Below, piece by piece: positions 25,365 to 37,601 of a stretch of 64,000 bases of DNA (positions are counted from its first letter, which is position 1; the number at the start of each line of letters is the position of its first letter). A program made the translations under genes and the position numbers. Source of the stretch: Limnomonas spitsbergensis. Its lineage: Eukaryota; Chlorophyta; Chlorophyceae; Chlamydomonadales. The stretch lies in NCBI GenBank assembly GCA_037349105.1, contig JAYJMM010000116.1:5704001-5768000 (forward strand), written 5' to 3'. Below the pieces are notes generated by a model, which did no database searches, had not been told where the DNA came from, and worked only from the letters and a program-made list of their open reading frames with translations.

Positions 25365-28300
25365 ATGAAGAATCTTGTACTCGAAGGATGCAGGTCCTCT
25401 CGACTGTGGCCGGCCGCATGTGATAGGCTTGCCACTGATTTCTGCACGAATTCGGCAGAAAAAAGGCTTTACATCTCGGGCACGGATGGCTTCATCGTGT
25501 GCTTCTCCCTTGAAACTCTAAAGGTACTGTCCAACGGCTCCTAAGTCAGCTCTTGCTTCTGCCATGCTACAATGCACTCCCCCTGGACCTGCAGGACGAA
25601 TGGCGCGCTGAACTGTACCCTGCAGAGTGTGAGGGCATCCATGTTACTGGCATGGCATACTCCATGGAATTGGACGCCGTCTGTGTTTCGCTGTCATCTG
25701 GCTCGCTGATGCTTGTCCAATGTGAGACGCATGAGGTCCAAGAGGTTGGCTGTGTCGAAGGTGGCATCATGGCCATGCAATGGAGCCCAGATGGCGATAT
25801 TTTGGCTTTGGTCACGGGCTCTGGAAACCTGCTAGTCATGAACCAGGTCAGTTTGTATCCCTGTAAGCCAGTACTTGAAGTGAAACATCTGAAGTGAGAT
25901 GAAGAAGCATTTGCCTCCTGGGTGAAAACGGGGAAACACTTTACAAGATGCGGTCGGTTGAACTTGCTTTCTTTTTTGAGGACATCATGCCATGGAGGCC
26001 AAGTGGAGGATACATAACCTTACAACAAAACGTTTGGAAATGTTCAGTGTCCTCCAGCTTTTTCTGTTCATTTGGTTAACGCAGGAGTGGGAGGCGTTAT
26101 CAGAGGTGGCTCTGCTGGCAACAGAAGCATCCATTGGCGCCTTTGCCGATGGCATGATCTCCTGGAGGGGGGACGGCAAGTTTTTTGCGACGGGCATCAG
26201 CTCAGAAGGAACCAGGTACGTGAGTGCTGTGACACCATCCATGCGGACGGCATAGCAGCATACCTGCACCTCATAGCTACGCTCTGCACTCTACGGCCAA
26301 TCCAGCACCTGCATCCTCACCCTCATGCTCCCACCCTTTCCCTGCTCGTAACTTCTGCCATCAGATCTATTAAGATCTGGGACCGATCAACGCTGGAAGT
26401 GCACTCGGAGCTGGCACCCATTGACACTCCACTCCCCGCCCTGTGCTGGCAGCCCAACGGTCGCCATCTGTACACCGCGCAGCACTGCAGCACTCAGGGG
26501 GGCCCTCACCAGAAGGTGCTCCTGTATGAGAGGAACGCCCTCGCGCACGGCGGGTTTGACCTGCCCACGGGCTCAGGTGGGTGGTCCCATTTCCCACACA
26601 TTCAATCATAGCTGATCTTGGCCGTGGAGGCCAAACTTCCTGACCATATCTGGGGACCATGCCTTTGACTCTGTTGTATCGGCCTCGACCCTGTCAATGT
26701 TGCATTCCCAGGGGATATTCACAGCCTGCACTGGAGTCCGGATTCAGAGCTCCTGGCTGTTCTGTTGGCACCTGCTGCCCATGTGGGGGCGGGCGACAGC
26801 TCCTGGTGGACATTGCAGGTTCGGAATGGGCTAGTGGGCTGCACCCTTCACAATGCTGACTAGGATGTAGACACGGCTTTCAAAACTATGACAAGGATGT
26901 TGAAGCAGAAAGTGATATAGCTGTCTTTGGCAGCCCAGCTGCAAGCCACTGCCTATGAATGTGGTTTGATTAGCGGTACTTGTCTCTCTCTCTCTCTCTT
27001 TTTCTGCTCCCTTCTGACTTGGGAGGGTCACCGCTGCAGATCTGGCATCGCAGCAACTGGCACTGGTATCTCAAGCAGGAGCGGCGGTACACAGCGGACA
27101 CCCATGCCAGCCCCAGCACGGAGCGCGGTCAAGATGTCTTTGTAAGGTGAGTTGAGAGGGAGAGAGCAGTCGAGGTGTGGAGGGCTGCATTCAGCTGCAT
27201 CCCACCTTCTTAGTGTCTTCAGCACCGCAAGCCTGTAGCTGCTCCTCTTGTCCCCTCCTGACACATGCCTGATGGTCTCCACTCCCCGCTCCCCGCTGCC
27301 AGGTGGGATGAGCAGCTCCCGGGTACTCTACACGTGGTACTCGGAGCAGGGATATACGAGCGCCTGGCGCTAGTGTGGCAGGGCTGTGTCAGCGATTGGG
27401 GCACAGCGCTTGTGGTGGACGGCCAGAACCTGCTGCTGACACCCCTCAGGTGAGCCACGGAACCCCCAGGTGAATGCAGGGGCACCTGGCATAGCCTGGG
27501 AATATCAGGCATAGCCTGGCATAGCCTAGCACAGCATAGCCTGGCATAGCATAGCCTGGTATAGCCTGGGAATACCAGGCGAGCAGGTGAACAGCGGGGC
27601 GACAACCAAGGGGTCAGGGGGGGGGGGGGGCAATTGCTGCATGAATGGGATGGATTCTGGGTGGGCTTTGTCACCCGGATTGAAATTGCTTGATCCCCAC
27701 TCCTGCGTCCACCCACCTGGCACCTGCATGCGCCTCACAGGCACACCAACACACCTCCGCCTATGTGCGCTGCACGGGTGCGGCTGCCATCGCCCGTCAC
27801 GGCTGTCACGCTGGGCGGCTCCGGAGCCAGTGCGGATTGCGAGCTGATAGCGGTAGCCCTGTCTGAGGGGAGGCTGGCCTTGCTCGCCAGTGTGGAGGAA
27901 GATCTGTGGGAGGAGTCCGTGGAGGTGGGGACTTGAAGGGGGAACACATATGGGGGGCATACAAACAAACATAGCATGCATACCCTGCGGAACGGTACGG
28001 TATATAGATATATACTTATAATGCATTGGACACATAGCCTATGTACCTTCTACGCTCAATCTCCATGAAATATGAAGAGGTGCATCCCCGTGCAACTATT
28101 TAGGCGCAACTATGAAGACAGCATTCTGACATAGGTGGGCAGTTCAGTGGATTAGGAGCTCTGCTGCTGTATGGGGACCTCCATGTGATAAGCTGGCACG
28201 GAGCATGCACTTAGCATGGACATGGCTTTCCGTGCATGGCTGCTCATGCCATTCCTGCGCGCTGCTGCACACAGGAGCGTGGAGCAGGGCGCGACTACTT

Positions 28301-31300
28301 GCTGCCATGCATTCCGGAGATGGCGGGCGGCGGCCTGCTGGCTGCTGGCCGGCTGGTCCGCGCCCTGTGCTGGATCGACGCCGCAACACTGCTGGTGCTC
28401 GCTGCGCCACATGCTGACACCGACGACCGCGAGTTAAGGCGAGGCGACCTGCTGATCGAGCTGTCCGTCAGGGGCCCGGCTGCCGGGGACTGCTGGGCCT
28501 CGGCCTGGGGCGCAGACGGGACACCACCGCGCCTGTCCATGCAAGCTGGCCCTGTGACGTACACAGGCGACGACCTGCGCGCCATTGGCCTGGTTTCACA
28601 CGGCTCGGTAGCCGGAGCAGCAGTGGTGCAGGGAGACCGTGGCCAGCTGGCGGTGTACAGCAAGGGCGGCCGCCTGGCGCTAGTTCCTGGTGGGGCCTCC
28701 CTGCCCGCGCCCTGCCCTTGGATGGCTGCGGTGCCTCCCCTCATCTCTGCAACAGCCACCTCTCCAGTGGTGGGTCTGGCAGCAGCTGCAGGGGGCAAGC
28801 TGTTTTGGGGACCCAGCCTGGTAGCAACCGAGGTGACGAGCTTTGTTGTGCGGGCGGGTGGAGCGGGAGGGCCTGCCCTGATGTACACCACGCGCAGGTC
28901 CCTGCTGTACACAGTGTACTTCAGGCAGCTGCTGTCAGGCGCGTACCAGCATCGGGAGCTGCTAGCATCAGGGCAGGATCAACCAGTCCAGCAGCAGCAG
29001 CAGCAGCAGCAGCTTGGGGTGCAAAGCATGCACGTCCGACATGATGAGAACAAGTGAGGCTGGGAGGCGTACTCCTACTAGCGAGATCCCGAGCCCAGTA
29101 GTTTTTCTCTCTGAAGCTGCATGGGGAGTGTTCAGGGTCTAGCTGTTCCTTGATGTGCATGGGGGGGTCCAGGGTTTGGTTGTTCCTTTATGTGCATGGG
29201 GGGGGGTCTAGGGTTTGGCTGTTCCTTTATGTGCAGGGAGGGGGGTCAGGGTTTGGCTGTTCCTTTGTGTGCATGGGGGGGTCCAGGGTTTGGTTGTTCC
29301 TTTATGTGCATGGGGGGGGGTCAGGGTTTGGCTGTTCCTTTATGTGCATGGGGGGGGGGGGGCAGGGTTTGGCTGGTACTTTATGTGCATGGGGGGGCTC
29401 GGGTTTGGCTGTTCCTTTGTGTGCATGGGAGGGGGGTCAGGTTTTGGCTGTTACTTTATGTGCATGGGGGGGGGGGGTCAGAGTTTGGCTGTTCCTTTGT
29501 GTGCATGGGGGGGGGGCAGGGTTTGGCGGTTCCTTTATGTGCATGGGGGGGGGGTCAGGGTTTGGCTGTTTCTTTGTGTGCATGGGAGGGGGACAGGTTT
29601 TGGCTGTTCCTTTATGTGCATGGAGGGGGGTCAGGGTTTGGCTGTTCCTTTATGTGCATGGAGGGGGTCAGGGTTTGGCTGTTCCTTTATGTGCGTGGAG
29701 AGGGGTCAGGGTTTGGCTGTTCCTTTATGTGCATGGGGGGGGTCAGGGTTTGGCTGTTCCTTTATGTGCATAGGGGTGGTCCAGGGTTTGGTTGTTCCTT
29801 TATGTGCATGGAGGGGGTCAGGGTTTGGCTATTACTTTATGTGCATGGGGGGGGTCAGGGATTGGCTGTTCCTTTGTGTGCATGGGGGGGGGGGGCAGGG
29901 TTTGGCTGTTCCTTTACGTGCATGGGGGGGGTCAGGGTTTGGCTGTTCCTTTATGTGCATGGGGGGGGTAGGGTTTGGCTGTTCCTTTATGTGCATGGGG
30001 GGGGTCAGGGATTGGCTGTTCCTTTGTGTGCATGGGGGGGGGGGGAAGGTTTGGCTGTTCCTTTATGTGCATGGGGGGGGTCAGGGTTTGGCTGTTCCTT
30101 TATGTGCATGGGAGGGGTCAGGGTTTGGCTGTTCCTTTACGTGCATGGGGGGGGGTCAGGGTTTGGCTGTTCCTTTATGTGCATGGGGGGGGGTAGGGTT
30201 TGGCTGTTCCTTTATGTGCATGGAGGGGGGTCAGGGTTTGGCGGTTACTGAAGCTTCAGTGTGATGGGACGAGCGCTTTTTTTTCTCATCTCCTTTGACG
30301 CGCCCCTCTCCCTCCATGTGTGCTGACGTGACCCAGGCGGGATGATGACATGCGTGCGGCAATGCATGCCGCTATGAAGCCCTCTGCCGGCAACGCAGCT
30401 GCCAGGGATGTCGTGGTGCGTGCAGTGGAGCAAGGCAGCTTGCTGGTGGCGGCGCCGAGAGGTGGGTGGGTGGCTGGCTGGGTTGGATGCATGAAAGTTT
30501 GCAGTTGTCCGCTGGGTTCTTCAAGCAGGTCACACAACACATGACGTGGCTGCCCCCAGCAGAGGAGCTCTGCTTCTAGTGAGGGAAGAAGACATGCGTC
30601 TGTGCAGAGATTCAAGGCCCGGTGTGAAGCCCGTACAGGAAGCAGAGCTGCTGGACGTGGAATGGGTTCACTCTGTGCAGCAGCTGCAAGCTGTTGTGTT
30701 GGGGTGGGGCTTTGAGTAGTCCGCTGCTGCTCTGACAGAGGTGTCATGTGCGCCCTTGGCCGTGCTGCCCTGAATCCTGAATGCGTCATGGCTGGCAATG
30801 CACACAACACACATCATGAGATGCATAGAGGGAGGCACGCAGTGTTTGGCTGTTTTGGAGCGTGGCACCATATGGATGGAGGAGGTGTACCTGTGGGGAG
30901 GTGATGCTGCAGGCCGTGTTCTGCAGGCCGTGTCTGCTTTCGAGTAAACTGGAATATGCAATTCCTCCTTGCTGTGGTCCTGTGGTTGTATCGAGGCTGG
31001 TGAATCACGCATCATGATGGCAGGCAGCACACGCCTAGGAGCATGGTCCCCACGCGCTTTTATGAGCAGCTAGGTCTACAGTTTACCTGGTGGATACAGC
31101 GGCCCGTCTGATGCCGAGCTGATGTGCATACCACCTGGATTCCACTGCCCCATCCTCGCCTCTGTATGTCTTTTCTGTGTACGGCATGTTCACAATTGTT
31201 TGCCTGCTCCTCTCAATGCCCCTGCTCTCCCCCTACTTCCCCCCTGCTGTCATCTCTCCTAAACGCTGGTGTTGTTTGTTGTTCGCAGACAGTGTCGTGG

Positions 31301-34300
31301 TGGTCATGCAGATGCCCCGGGGTAACCTCGAGGCTGTCTCCCCGCGTGCGCTGGTGCTGCCAGCCATCACGCAGGCGCTGGATCGCCTAGAGTATGCGGA
31401 GGCATGGCGGCTGACGACCTTTAACAGGGTAGGAGGGATGGAATGGACTGAAAGATGGCAACACAACTGCACCAGTTCCAGACACGAGACATATACAATG
31501 CCACAAATGTGCGCATGGGAAATAACAAACAGGGTTAATTTCCTGGTTAATTTCGTCAGGGCTAGAATTGTGGCTGCAGTCTGCCTGTGGTAAGCAAGGA
31601 TGTGAGATACGCCCTCTAGGGGCTCTGTAGATATCCAGGGGGTGTGGGCCCCTTGCCTCATTCATAGCTTTTACTTGAGCAGGACCGCGGCCGAGGCAGC
31701 CCTTTCACCGGCAACTTAACACTCGCTGCCAGCCGTGGAGCCCTGCTATATTATGAATTTTTACATTTGTTGCAGACTGTGACAAGTACTACACACAACA
31801 TAGTTCAACTTTCAAAATAGATGTTGTACTGGTACCTCTGATAATATTGGTTCTAATCGGATATTGGTAACCGGTCGATATTGCTTACTGGTGTATCCCC
31901 CTGTAGGTTGACCTCAACCTGATTGTGGACTACCGCTGGCCGGCCATCCTCCCGCAGCTACCAGCATTGGCCCGGGCAATCGCCAAGCCATCGGACCTGT
32001 GTGACCTGCTGTTCGCCCTGCGGCCAGGCAGTGTCGTGGCTCCGGGGGGGGCGTACGCCAGCATCCTGGTTTCGGAGCCCACTGCTGCTGCTGCTGCTGG
32101 TCTACCGCTGCAGCTGGGTGGTGTCGACAGTGTGGCGGGCGCTGGGATGACCGAGGCCGGCGGCAAGCTGGACCTGGGGGGCGGGAAGGTGGACGTTGTG
32201 TGCCATGCGATGCGCGCGGCAGTGGAGGACCTGCCGGGGGGGCGCGAGAAGTACCTCACGGTGATCACCACCTGCCTCGCAAGGTGGGTGACAGGCTGAC
32301 TGGGCATGCCGAGGGAGCAGGGGGCATAGGCAAGGCAGGGACGTCGAGGGTTGGTCTGATCCCTGTCCGCTGCCCAAGCCGCTGCCTGCTGCCCGCCTTT
32401 TCCATCTTGGTTCCTGCATAAGACTCTTGCCTCTGCTACAGGTTGCTGAGGTGGCCTCTTACCCAGCTCACTGGTCAGGCCTCTTGGTGTCCTTTGGGCC
32501 TAAGAGATTGAGGCGCTCCGTGGGGCCCGCTGTCCTGAGCGGAAGGCATTGGGAAGCTCTCAGGTTCCAAGTCTGACCTAGGAGCCCCCTGACCTGATTC
32601 CCCCCCTGCCCTCCCGCATCCTTGAGGTCCTCCACCCTTGCGCTGAATCCTTCATGCCCGTTCCCTACAAAGGCAGGAGGCGCGCCGCCTGGACCTTGCC
32701 CTGGCCTGCGTGCGTGACGCCAAGGAGGCGGAGCTGGTCGCTGACCATCAGGCGGGATCAACTGGCTCACAGCAGGCAGAGACCAGCAATGCGGAGCGCG
32801 CCCTGCGGCACCTGCTGCTGCACGTGGATGCGGATGAGCTGTACCGCGTCGCCCTAGGGATGTACTGCCTGCCACTGGCATACATGGTCATTGCTAATGC
32901 ACAGGTGTGGGGGGCTGATGTGCGCATGTTTTTTTTTACCATTGGTAGGTATGCAGGTGAGGTCTGGTTTGTGCCCCCCCCCCCGCGCTGACAACTTACC
33001 TTCCTAGGCTGTCTTTCGTCTGTTTTGTTTCTATCTGAAGTTGAGGCAGCTGCTATGTTACCATGCTGCCAAGCCAAGTGTCTTGCTTGCCCTCTGCTGG
33101 CAACGGGACCTGGGCAAGTATAAGGAGGTGGTCTTCATGCAGCTGGTCGTATATCCTGGTTAACATGCGCCTCCTGCTTGCTCCCTACTCGCAGCGGGAC
33201 CCAGGCGAGTACATGGAGGAACTTCAGCGCTTCGGCTCGGTCGCCGACGAGAAGCTGCAGCGGCATGCCATTGACATGCACCTGCACCGCTACCCTCAGG
33301 CAGTAAAAAACCTCTTTGAGGCCGGGCCGCAGCACTTTCAGAAGGTGAGGGGGGCGGTGAAGGAGGGAGCGGGGAACGAGGGGTCTTGAAAGGGTGAGGC
33401 TCTCCAGATGTGCCCAGTCTTAATACCCCGATTGCTCTCGAGAAGACTGCTTATGGGGGTGAGGGGACTGAGCAGCTGTTCTGTGACGAGGCGTGCGTGT
33501 GTCTACTCATCTGTGCCTCTGTGCATGCTTGCATGCATACAAATGTTTGAAGAAGGTTGCGCAGTGATTCTGCTGCCTCTATCAACTCATGTCCGTTGCT
33601 GCAGGTGCTGAACCTGGCCCGTGAGCAAGGCCTGCTTCGGTTGCTACTGGGCTTGTTTGATGCCCCTGGTGGTGTGGACCAGGCAGGAGTCAGCGGTGCT
33701 GATGCGGCACTAGAGGCCTGCCGGCTGGAGGTGCTGGATGCCTACGGGGCCGCGCTGGAGGCCGACCGCAAGTATGAGGATGCCGGTATAGCCTACCTGG
33801 CTGCAGGGCAGGCCGCCAAGGCGCTAGCGGCCTACAGGTGAGGGCGGGTGGATGTGCGGGGATACGCGGATATGCGCGAATTAGCAGATCTGTGCGGATG
33901 GTTGGTCATCAGGTACCGTGGCAGGAGGCAGGGATGCGGTTGTGTAGGTTTGAGGGGAAGGAGTGTCGGAGGAGCTGTGGCCCTGGTGAGCGTACCTTGG
34001 TAAGTTTGCAGGTGATGTCTGGATTGCAATCATGATCTGAAATTGGCTGCCCTGTTGTGCTGCCTCATGTCCACAGGGCTGCCAGTCAGTGGCGGATGGT
34101 CTTTGTACTGGCTCGGCGGCTGCAGTACAGCGAGATAGAAGTACAGAGGCTGGCGGTGGCGGTATCGGATGAGCTTTCCAGCTCGGGCCAGCATGCAGCC
34201 GGAGCGATGGTGCTCCTTCACTACCTCTCTGACGTGGATAACGCAGTCAGCATGCTGACACAGGCAAAGTAGGTACGGGCTACAGGGCTAACAGTGCTAG

Positions 34301-36312
34301 CAACAATGCCTCTCATGTGCTAGCAACGAAACCTTTGTCAGGACTTGTTTCTGTCAGCCAAGGCGCTTCCTGATGTGCGTCTAATAATGCAGCGGGCCTC
34401 TTGCCTGCTTCAGTTTTCCTTTGCTGCTGCTGTTGCGATTTGCCTGGGAAATGTTTTAGCCGCTGCTGGTTGGCTTCTCCAAGCCTGCTGGACTGCCCTC
34501 ATGCCCTCTTTGCTCATACCGTCCACACCGCCCGACCCTAACCAAGCATATTTTGGGTAGTCTCTGAACCCACTACACATGCATGTACCAGGGAGTGGCG
34601 TGAGGCGCTGCACACTGCCTATCAGCACAGCCGTCTGGACCTGGTGGACACGGTGGTAGCACCGGCTGCCGCTGCTGCTGCGGCCGGTCTGCTGGCAGAT
34701 GCTCGCGAGAACCTGGAGCGGATCAGCAAGTATGGAGCAAGGCTGAAGGAGGTCCGTGGCAAGAGGGAGGCCATGGAGGAGGCTCTCGCGGCAGGTGAGG
34801 CTAGGAGAGGAGGGGAGGCAAGGTGGTTGAGAGCCAAGCTGTTAGTAAAACGCAGCCCAGCCTCGTCAGTGATCCCTCCTGCCAGCCGCTCATCCCACCT
34901 GATGATAGGTCATGCACCATTTTCTTAAGCCCATGCCTGCTTGATGCAGGAACCATGCGTATTTGTTGCATGCAAAGCCCTGGAAAATATCTCTGCATCT
35001 TTACGTGTTGAGGCAGATTGCTCTACATTGCCAGCCCTCCCTTACCATGTCCGCCTCGGACCAAGCCTGCCCCTCTCCCCTGAGCTTATTCTCTTTGCTC
35101 CCTCCACTTATCTTAGACGCCGCCGATGGTGGTACGGGTGAGCGTGAAGATGATGCCATGACGGACGTGAACAGCCTCATGACCAGCCTCAGCATGTACA
35201 CAGAGAACACACACACAGGGCTCACGTCGGCAGGCGACAGCAGCAGCAGTGGGAGGGTCGGGACGGCATCGACGCAAGGGGGCCGGCGGGCGCAGCAGGC
35301 ACACAAGAAGGGCAAGGCAAAGGGCGGGAAAATCCGCCAGGGTGAGTTTGTTTATGCTTAGTACTGGTGACTGCTCTACTTTTATTTTGTGCTGGGGCAG
35401 CTTTGGGGAAGAGGATCCATGTTTTTTGCTGATTAGCCTTGCCCCTGCAGATATTCAAATTTTGACATATCCCGACTGGAAGCAAAGAGACGCCTCAGCT
35501 CGGCTTCAGGGGTGATGTACATGTGTACTGCCCGGTTAACACAAGTATATCATGGTACAGAGCCTTCACTCTCAACTGCTACACACACCGAGCAATCTTG
35601 AAGATTCAACTAAACGTCTTTCTTGCAATCCCCCAAACACCATTACCTGATATGCGGGCGTGCTGGAGTCGTTGCTGGTATCCATTATCTTACTGATTGA
35701 CTCAATTCTTTTTCATACTGGTATTCAAATTTCAGAACGCGTCGTGGTCCACCCTGTGACTCAAGCAGCCTCTCCCCACACCTCCAGGTGGACCTCGCGA
35801 GGAAGCTTCCCTGGTGGAGCACATGACCAAGCTGGCGCCCAGTAAGGATGTCTTGATTGAAGCTGGACAACTGGCCGAGCTGCTCGTACTGCTTGGACAC
35901 TTTGGGGATGCGCGCATGCTGCAGGCTCAGCTGGCTCGCTGGATGGCTGCGCACGCAGTGAGTTCATCATCCTGGGATGGCCGGTGGGACAAGAGCCTGC
36001 TGGCTGCTAGCTATATTCTGCAGTCTCAAATATGGCAGACGTCTGAAGTGTGACATTAGCAGATGCTATCCAGTATGTGCCTAGAATCCCTGTTGGCAGT
36101 TGCCATGCCTCCCTTTAGCTTGCCCTGATGAAGCAGATATGTGGAGACCTCATGTTTATTCGTGATGTATGTTCCTGATGTCGTAGGAGGCTACGCAAGA
36201 AATTGCCAAGCACCCGCTCCCCGAAGGACCTGACCTGGGGGCGACGCCAAGGCCCATAACTGCAGTGGCAGGAACGCCGGAATGGAAGTGGGCAGTCTTG
36301 AGGGATGCATGA
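25365..36312 (+). CDS. ELP1: Elongator complex subunit 1 (ELP1/IKAP/IKI3), 20 exons
   Basis: Scaffold subunit of Elongator, which modifies wobble uridines of tRNAs (cm5U/mcm5U pathway), mainly cytosolic. Exons: 25365-25523, 25595-25846, 26085-26215, 26365-26576, 26712-26818, 27040-27146, 27303-27449, 27741-27924, 28275-29053, 30337-30461, 31289-31428, 31907-32283, 32673-32904, 33195-33344, 33605-33837, 34077-34268, 34592-34794, 35117-35341, 35788-35957, 36187-36312; 1416 aa (human and yeast proteins are ~1330-1350). N terminus MKNLVLEG; WD40 propellers (MAMQWSPDGDILALVTGSGN, ALCWQPNGRHLYTA, SLHWSPDSELLAVLL); then the family signature MQMPRGNLEAVSPRALVLP, followed by TPR-like repeats (DAGIAYLAAGQAAKALAAYR, EWREALHTAYQHSRLDLVDT). 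A basic stretch QQAHKKGKAKGGKIRQ corresponds to the tRNA-binding region; C terminus PEWKWAVLRDA. A CAG run encodes eight Gln near 28992. TGTAA at 36631-36635. Confidence 0.95.
27485..27575 (+). repeat. Short degenerate tandem repeat in ELP1 intron 7
   Basis: Repeated CATAGCCTGG / CATAGCCTAG units (8-20 bp variants), about ten in a row, within intron 7. No function evident. Confidence 0.7.
29125..30250 (+). repeat. 1.1-kb G-rich minisatellite in ELP1 intron 9
   Basis: Roughly 30 copies of a ~38-bp unit: TTCCTTTATGTGCATG, a run of 5-12 G, then TCAGGGTTTGGCTG. Unit length varies through the G run. On the transcribed (sense) strand each unit has a long G tract plus GGG and GG, so G-quadruplex formation in DNA or pre-mRNA is plausible. 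Three forward frames are open for up to 353 codons, a side effect of the repeat. Exon 9 ends at 29053 and exon 10 starts at 30337, so the array fills nearly the whole intron. Confidence 0.95.
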
Positions 36313-36858
36313 CCTACAGAGAGCGAGTGGTTTTAGTTATTCGTTGATTTCTTTTACTGGCTATCTCATAGCCCTAAGGCGCATGGGACCTACAACCGCA
36401 AACTATGTCGAGTACTAAGATACTAACAAGAGATATGAAAAAAGTTGTCTGGCCTTGGTATCCCCCCCGGTCCTTCACAAGCTTGAAGCTACCCACATCG
36501 AAAGCGGTGGCGTGGGATCTACCCCTGGCCACCATTGACAGGAGTTGACAGGTCCCCACAAACGGCATAGCGTGGGTGTACAGGATGGAACTAGTCAGTG
36601 TCTTTACCAGGGGTCATTGACTTACCATAGTGTAACGTCATTGGCTTACCGTTGTTGTTAAATATGCAATTACTCGCGAGATTATTCGTAATATTTTTAC
36701 AACCCCTGCAGAAAACGAAGTATTGTATATGCTGTATCCTTCAAAATGCTGTGCAGCAGCTTCCTAAGCATTTGATTTTCTCCCGACTTCATTCATACCT
36801 ATCTTAGAAGGTATTTCCACATGCCGTTATTCAGGACGCAGAGGGCGTGGTAGACCAT
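36313..36858. other. ELP1 3' region
   Basis: Probable ELP1 3' UTR with TGTAA at 36631-36635, then AT-rich DNA. No gene seen. Confidence 0.6.
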
Positions 36859-37026
36859 GTTAATGACGTTACACCTCTGGGCCATTCTGAAAAGAAGCTC
36901 GGCCACGTCGGCAAACAAAAAGTAGGTTAGGACAGTCAAGGGAGCAGGCACTAGAGGAAAGGAAGGATAGCAAGTTCACCCACCAAACAACAATAATACA
37001 TGGCCCAGAGGTGCTACGTCATTGAC
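36859..37026. mobile_element. 168-bp unit bounded by inverted copies of the retroelement tail
   Basis: Left end GTTAATGACGTTACACCTCT plus GGGCCAT; right end is its near-perfect inverted copy (TGGCCCAGAGGTGCTACGTC ending at ATTGAC, 37026). About 22 of 26 positions match. The layout looks like a MITE with terminal inverted repeats, but the same end sequence occurs singly at LINE 3' ends elsewhere, so two tail-to-tail truncated insertions are equally possible. Confidence 0.6.
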
Positions 37027-37042
37027 CGTCCAGACACCCTAG

Positions 37043-37331
37043 GAGCGGGGATGGGCAGGTCCCCCAAACGGTGCTAGAAACTTCTTCGAGTTGTAACTGG
37101 GCAGGCTTGGGTGGCATGCCCTGGCTTTCGTGGACGATGTGGTAGATATCGTCCACACGACAGAAACGTTTTCAGAGGCTGGACCTTCCTTTGAATTGAT
37201 TTTCCCCAGCATTTTGTCAGTCCCCTTCACTGCACCCTCTTTTTTGACTCCTGCCACCTTGTGTTAATTTCTTCCCACCCCAAGACTGCGCCATGCGGCC
37301 GAGCCTTCTTAGGCAAGGCCCAGAGGTTTAG
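37043..37331 (+). mobile_element. LINE 3' fragment (second copy of the 23.7-kb family)
   Basis: GAGCGGGGATGGGCAGGTCC (37043 onward) and the following ~150 bp are the complement of 23865-24000, the last part of the LINE coding region. It continues through 3' UTR (TTTCTTCCCACCCCAAGACT) to GCGGCCGAGCCTTCTTAGG and the tail AGGCCCAGAGGT at 37331. Reading frame not maintained. Confidence 0.65.
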
Positions 37332-37334
37332 GAC

Positions 37335-37445
37335 AGTGCATACCCGCTGGGCCCTGCAGAAAAGGCCACGTGGGGCTGGTAGGGAATGACTAGGCTCGAT
37401 CCCAGGTACCATGCACAACCTAGGTGATGGTGCAACCATGCCAAT
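37335..37445 (+). repeat. Dispersed repeat family 2, copy 2
   Basis: Starts GTGCATACCCGCTGGGCCCT; blocks GTGGGGCTGGTAGGG, GGCTCGATCCCAGG and ATGGTGCAACCATGCC align with 23424-23560. Directly abuts the LINE 3' fragment. Confidence 0.6.
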
Positions 37446-37454
37446 CACCCATGT

Positions 37455-37568
37455 AAGGGGGAACCCGGCGCTCTAGACGGGGGTAAAGAGAAGATCGTGT
37501 GGCGGGTTCGATTCCTCAACATTCGGGTATGAATGCCACTAGCGTTATACCACTGGACGATTTCCCCC
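37455..37568. repeat. tRNA-related or SINE-like segment with perfect B-box motif
   Basis: Contains GGGTTCGATTCC at 37504-37515, an exact Pol III B-box match (GGTTCGANNCC), with a weak A-box-like TCTAGACGGGG about 33 nt upstream. The segment is bounded by GGGGGAA (37457-37463) and its complement TTCCCCC (37561-37567). The sequences around the B box do not form a proper T stem and no cloverleaf works, so this is not called a tRNA gene. Confidence 0.4.
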
Positions 37569-37570
37569 AT

Positions 37571-37601
37571 CAAGGACCAGAGGTGTTATGTCACTGACCG
37601 T
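37571..37601 (+). mobile_element. Retroelement tail fragment
   Basis: CAAGGACCAGAGGTGTTATG followed by TCACTGACCGTC, a short diverged copy of the GGCCCAGAGGTGTAACGTCA tail. The rest of 37602-38058 is the PSBQ 3' side, with TGTAA (minus strand) at 37797-37793 and no other gene. Confidence 0.5.

Noticed and set aside
29150..30264. Glycine/cysteine-rich reading frames of 207, 353 and 349 codons
   Set aside because: They lie wholly within the G-rich minisatellite of ELP1 intron 9, several frames are open at once, and flanking exons 9 and 10 splice in frame around them.
37455..37568. A functional tRNA gene
   Set aside because: The B box is perfect, but neither strand yields an acceptor, D, anticodon and T stem set of the right lengths; kept only as a SINE-like repeat.
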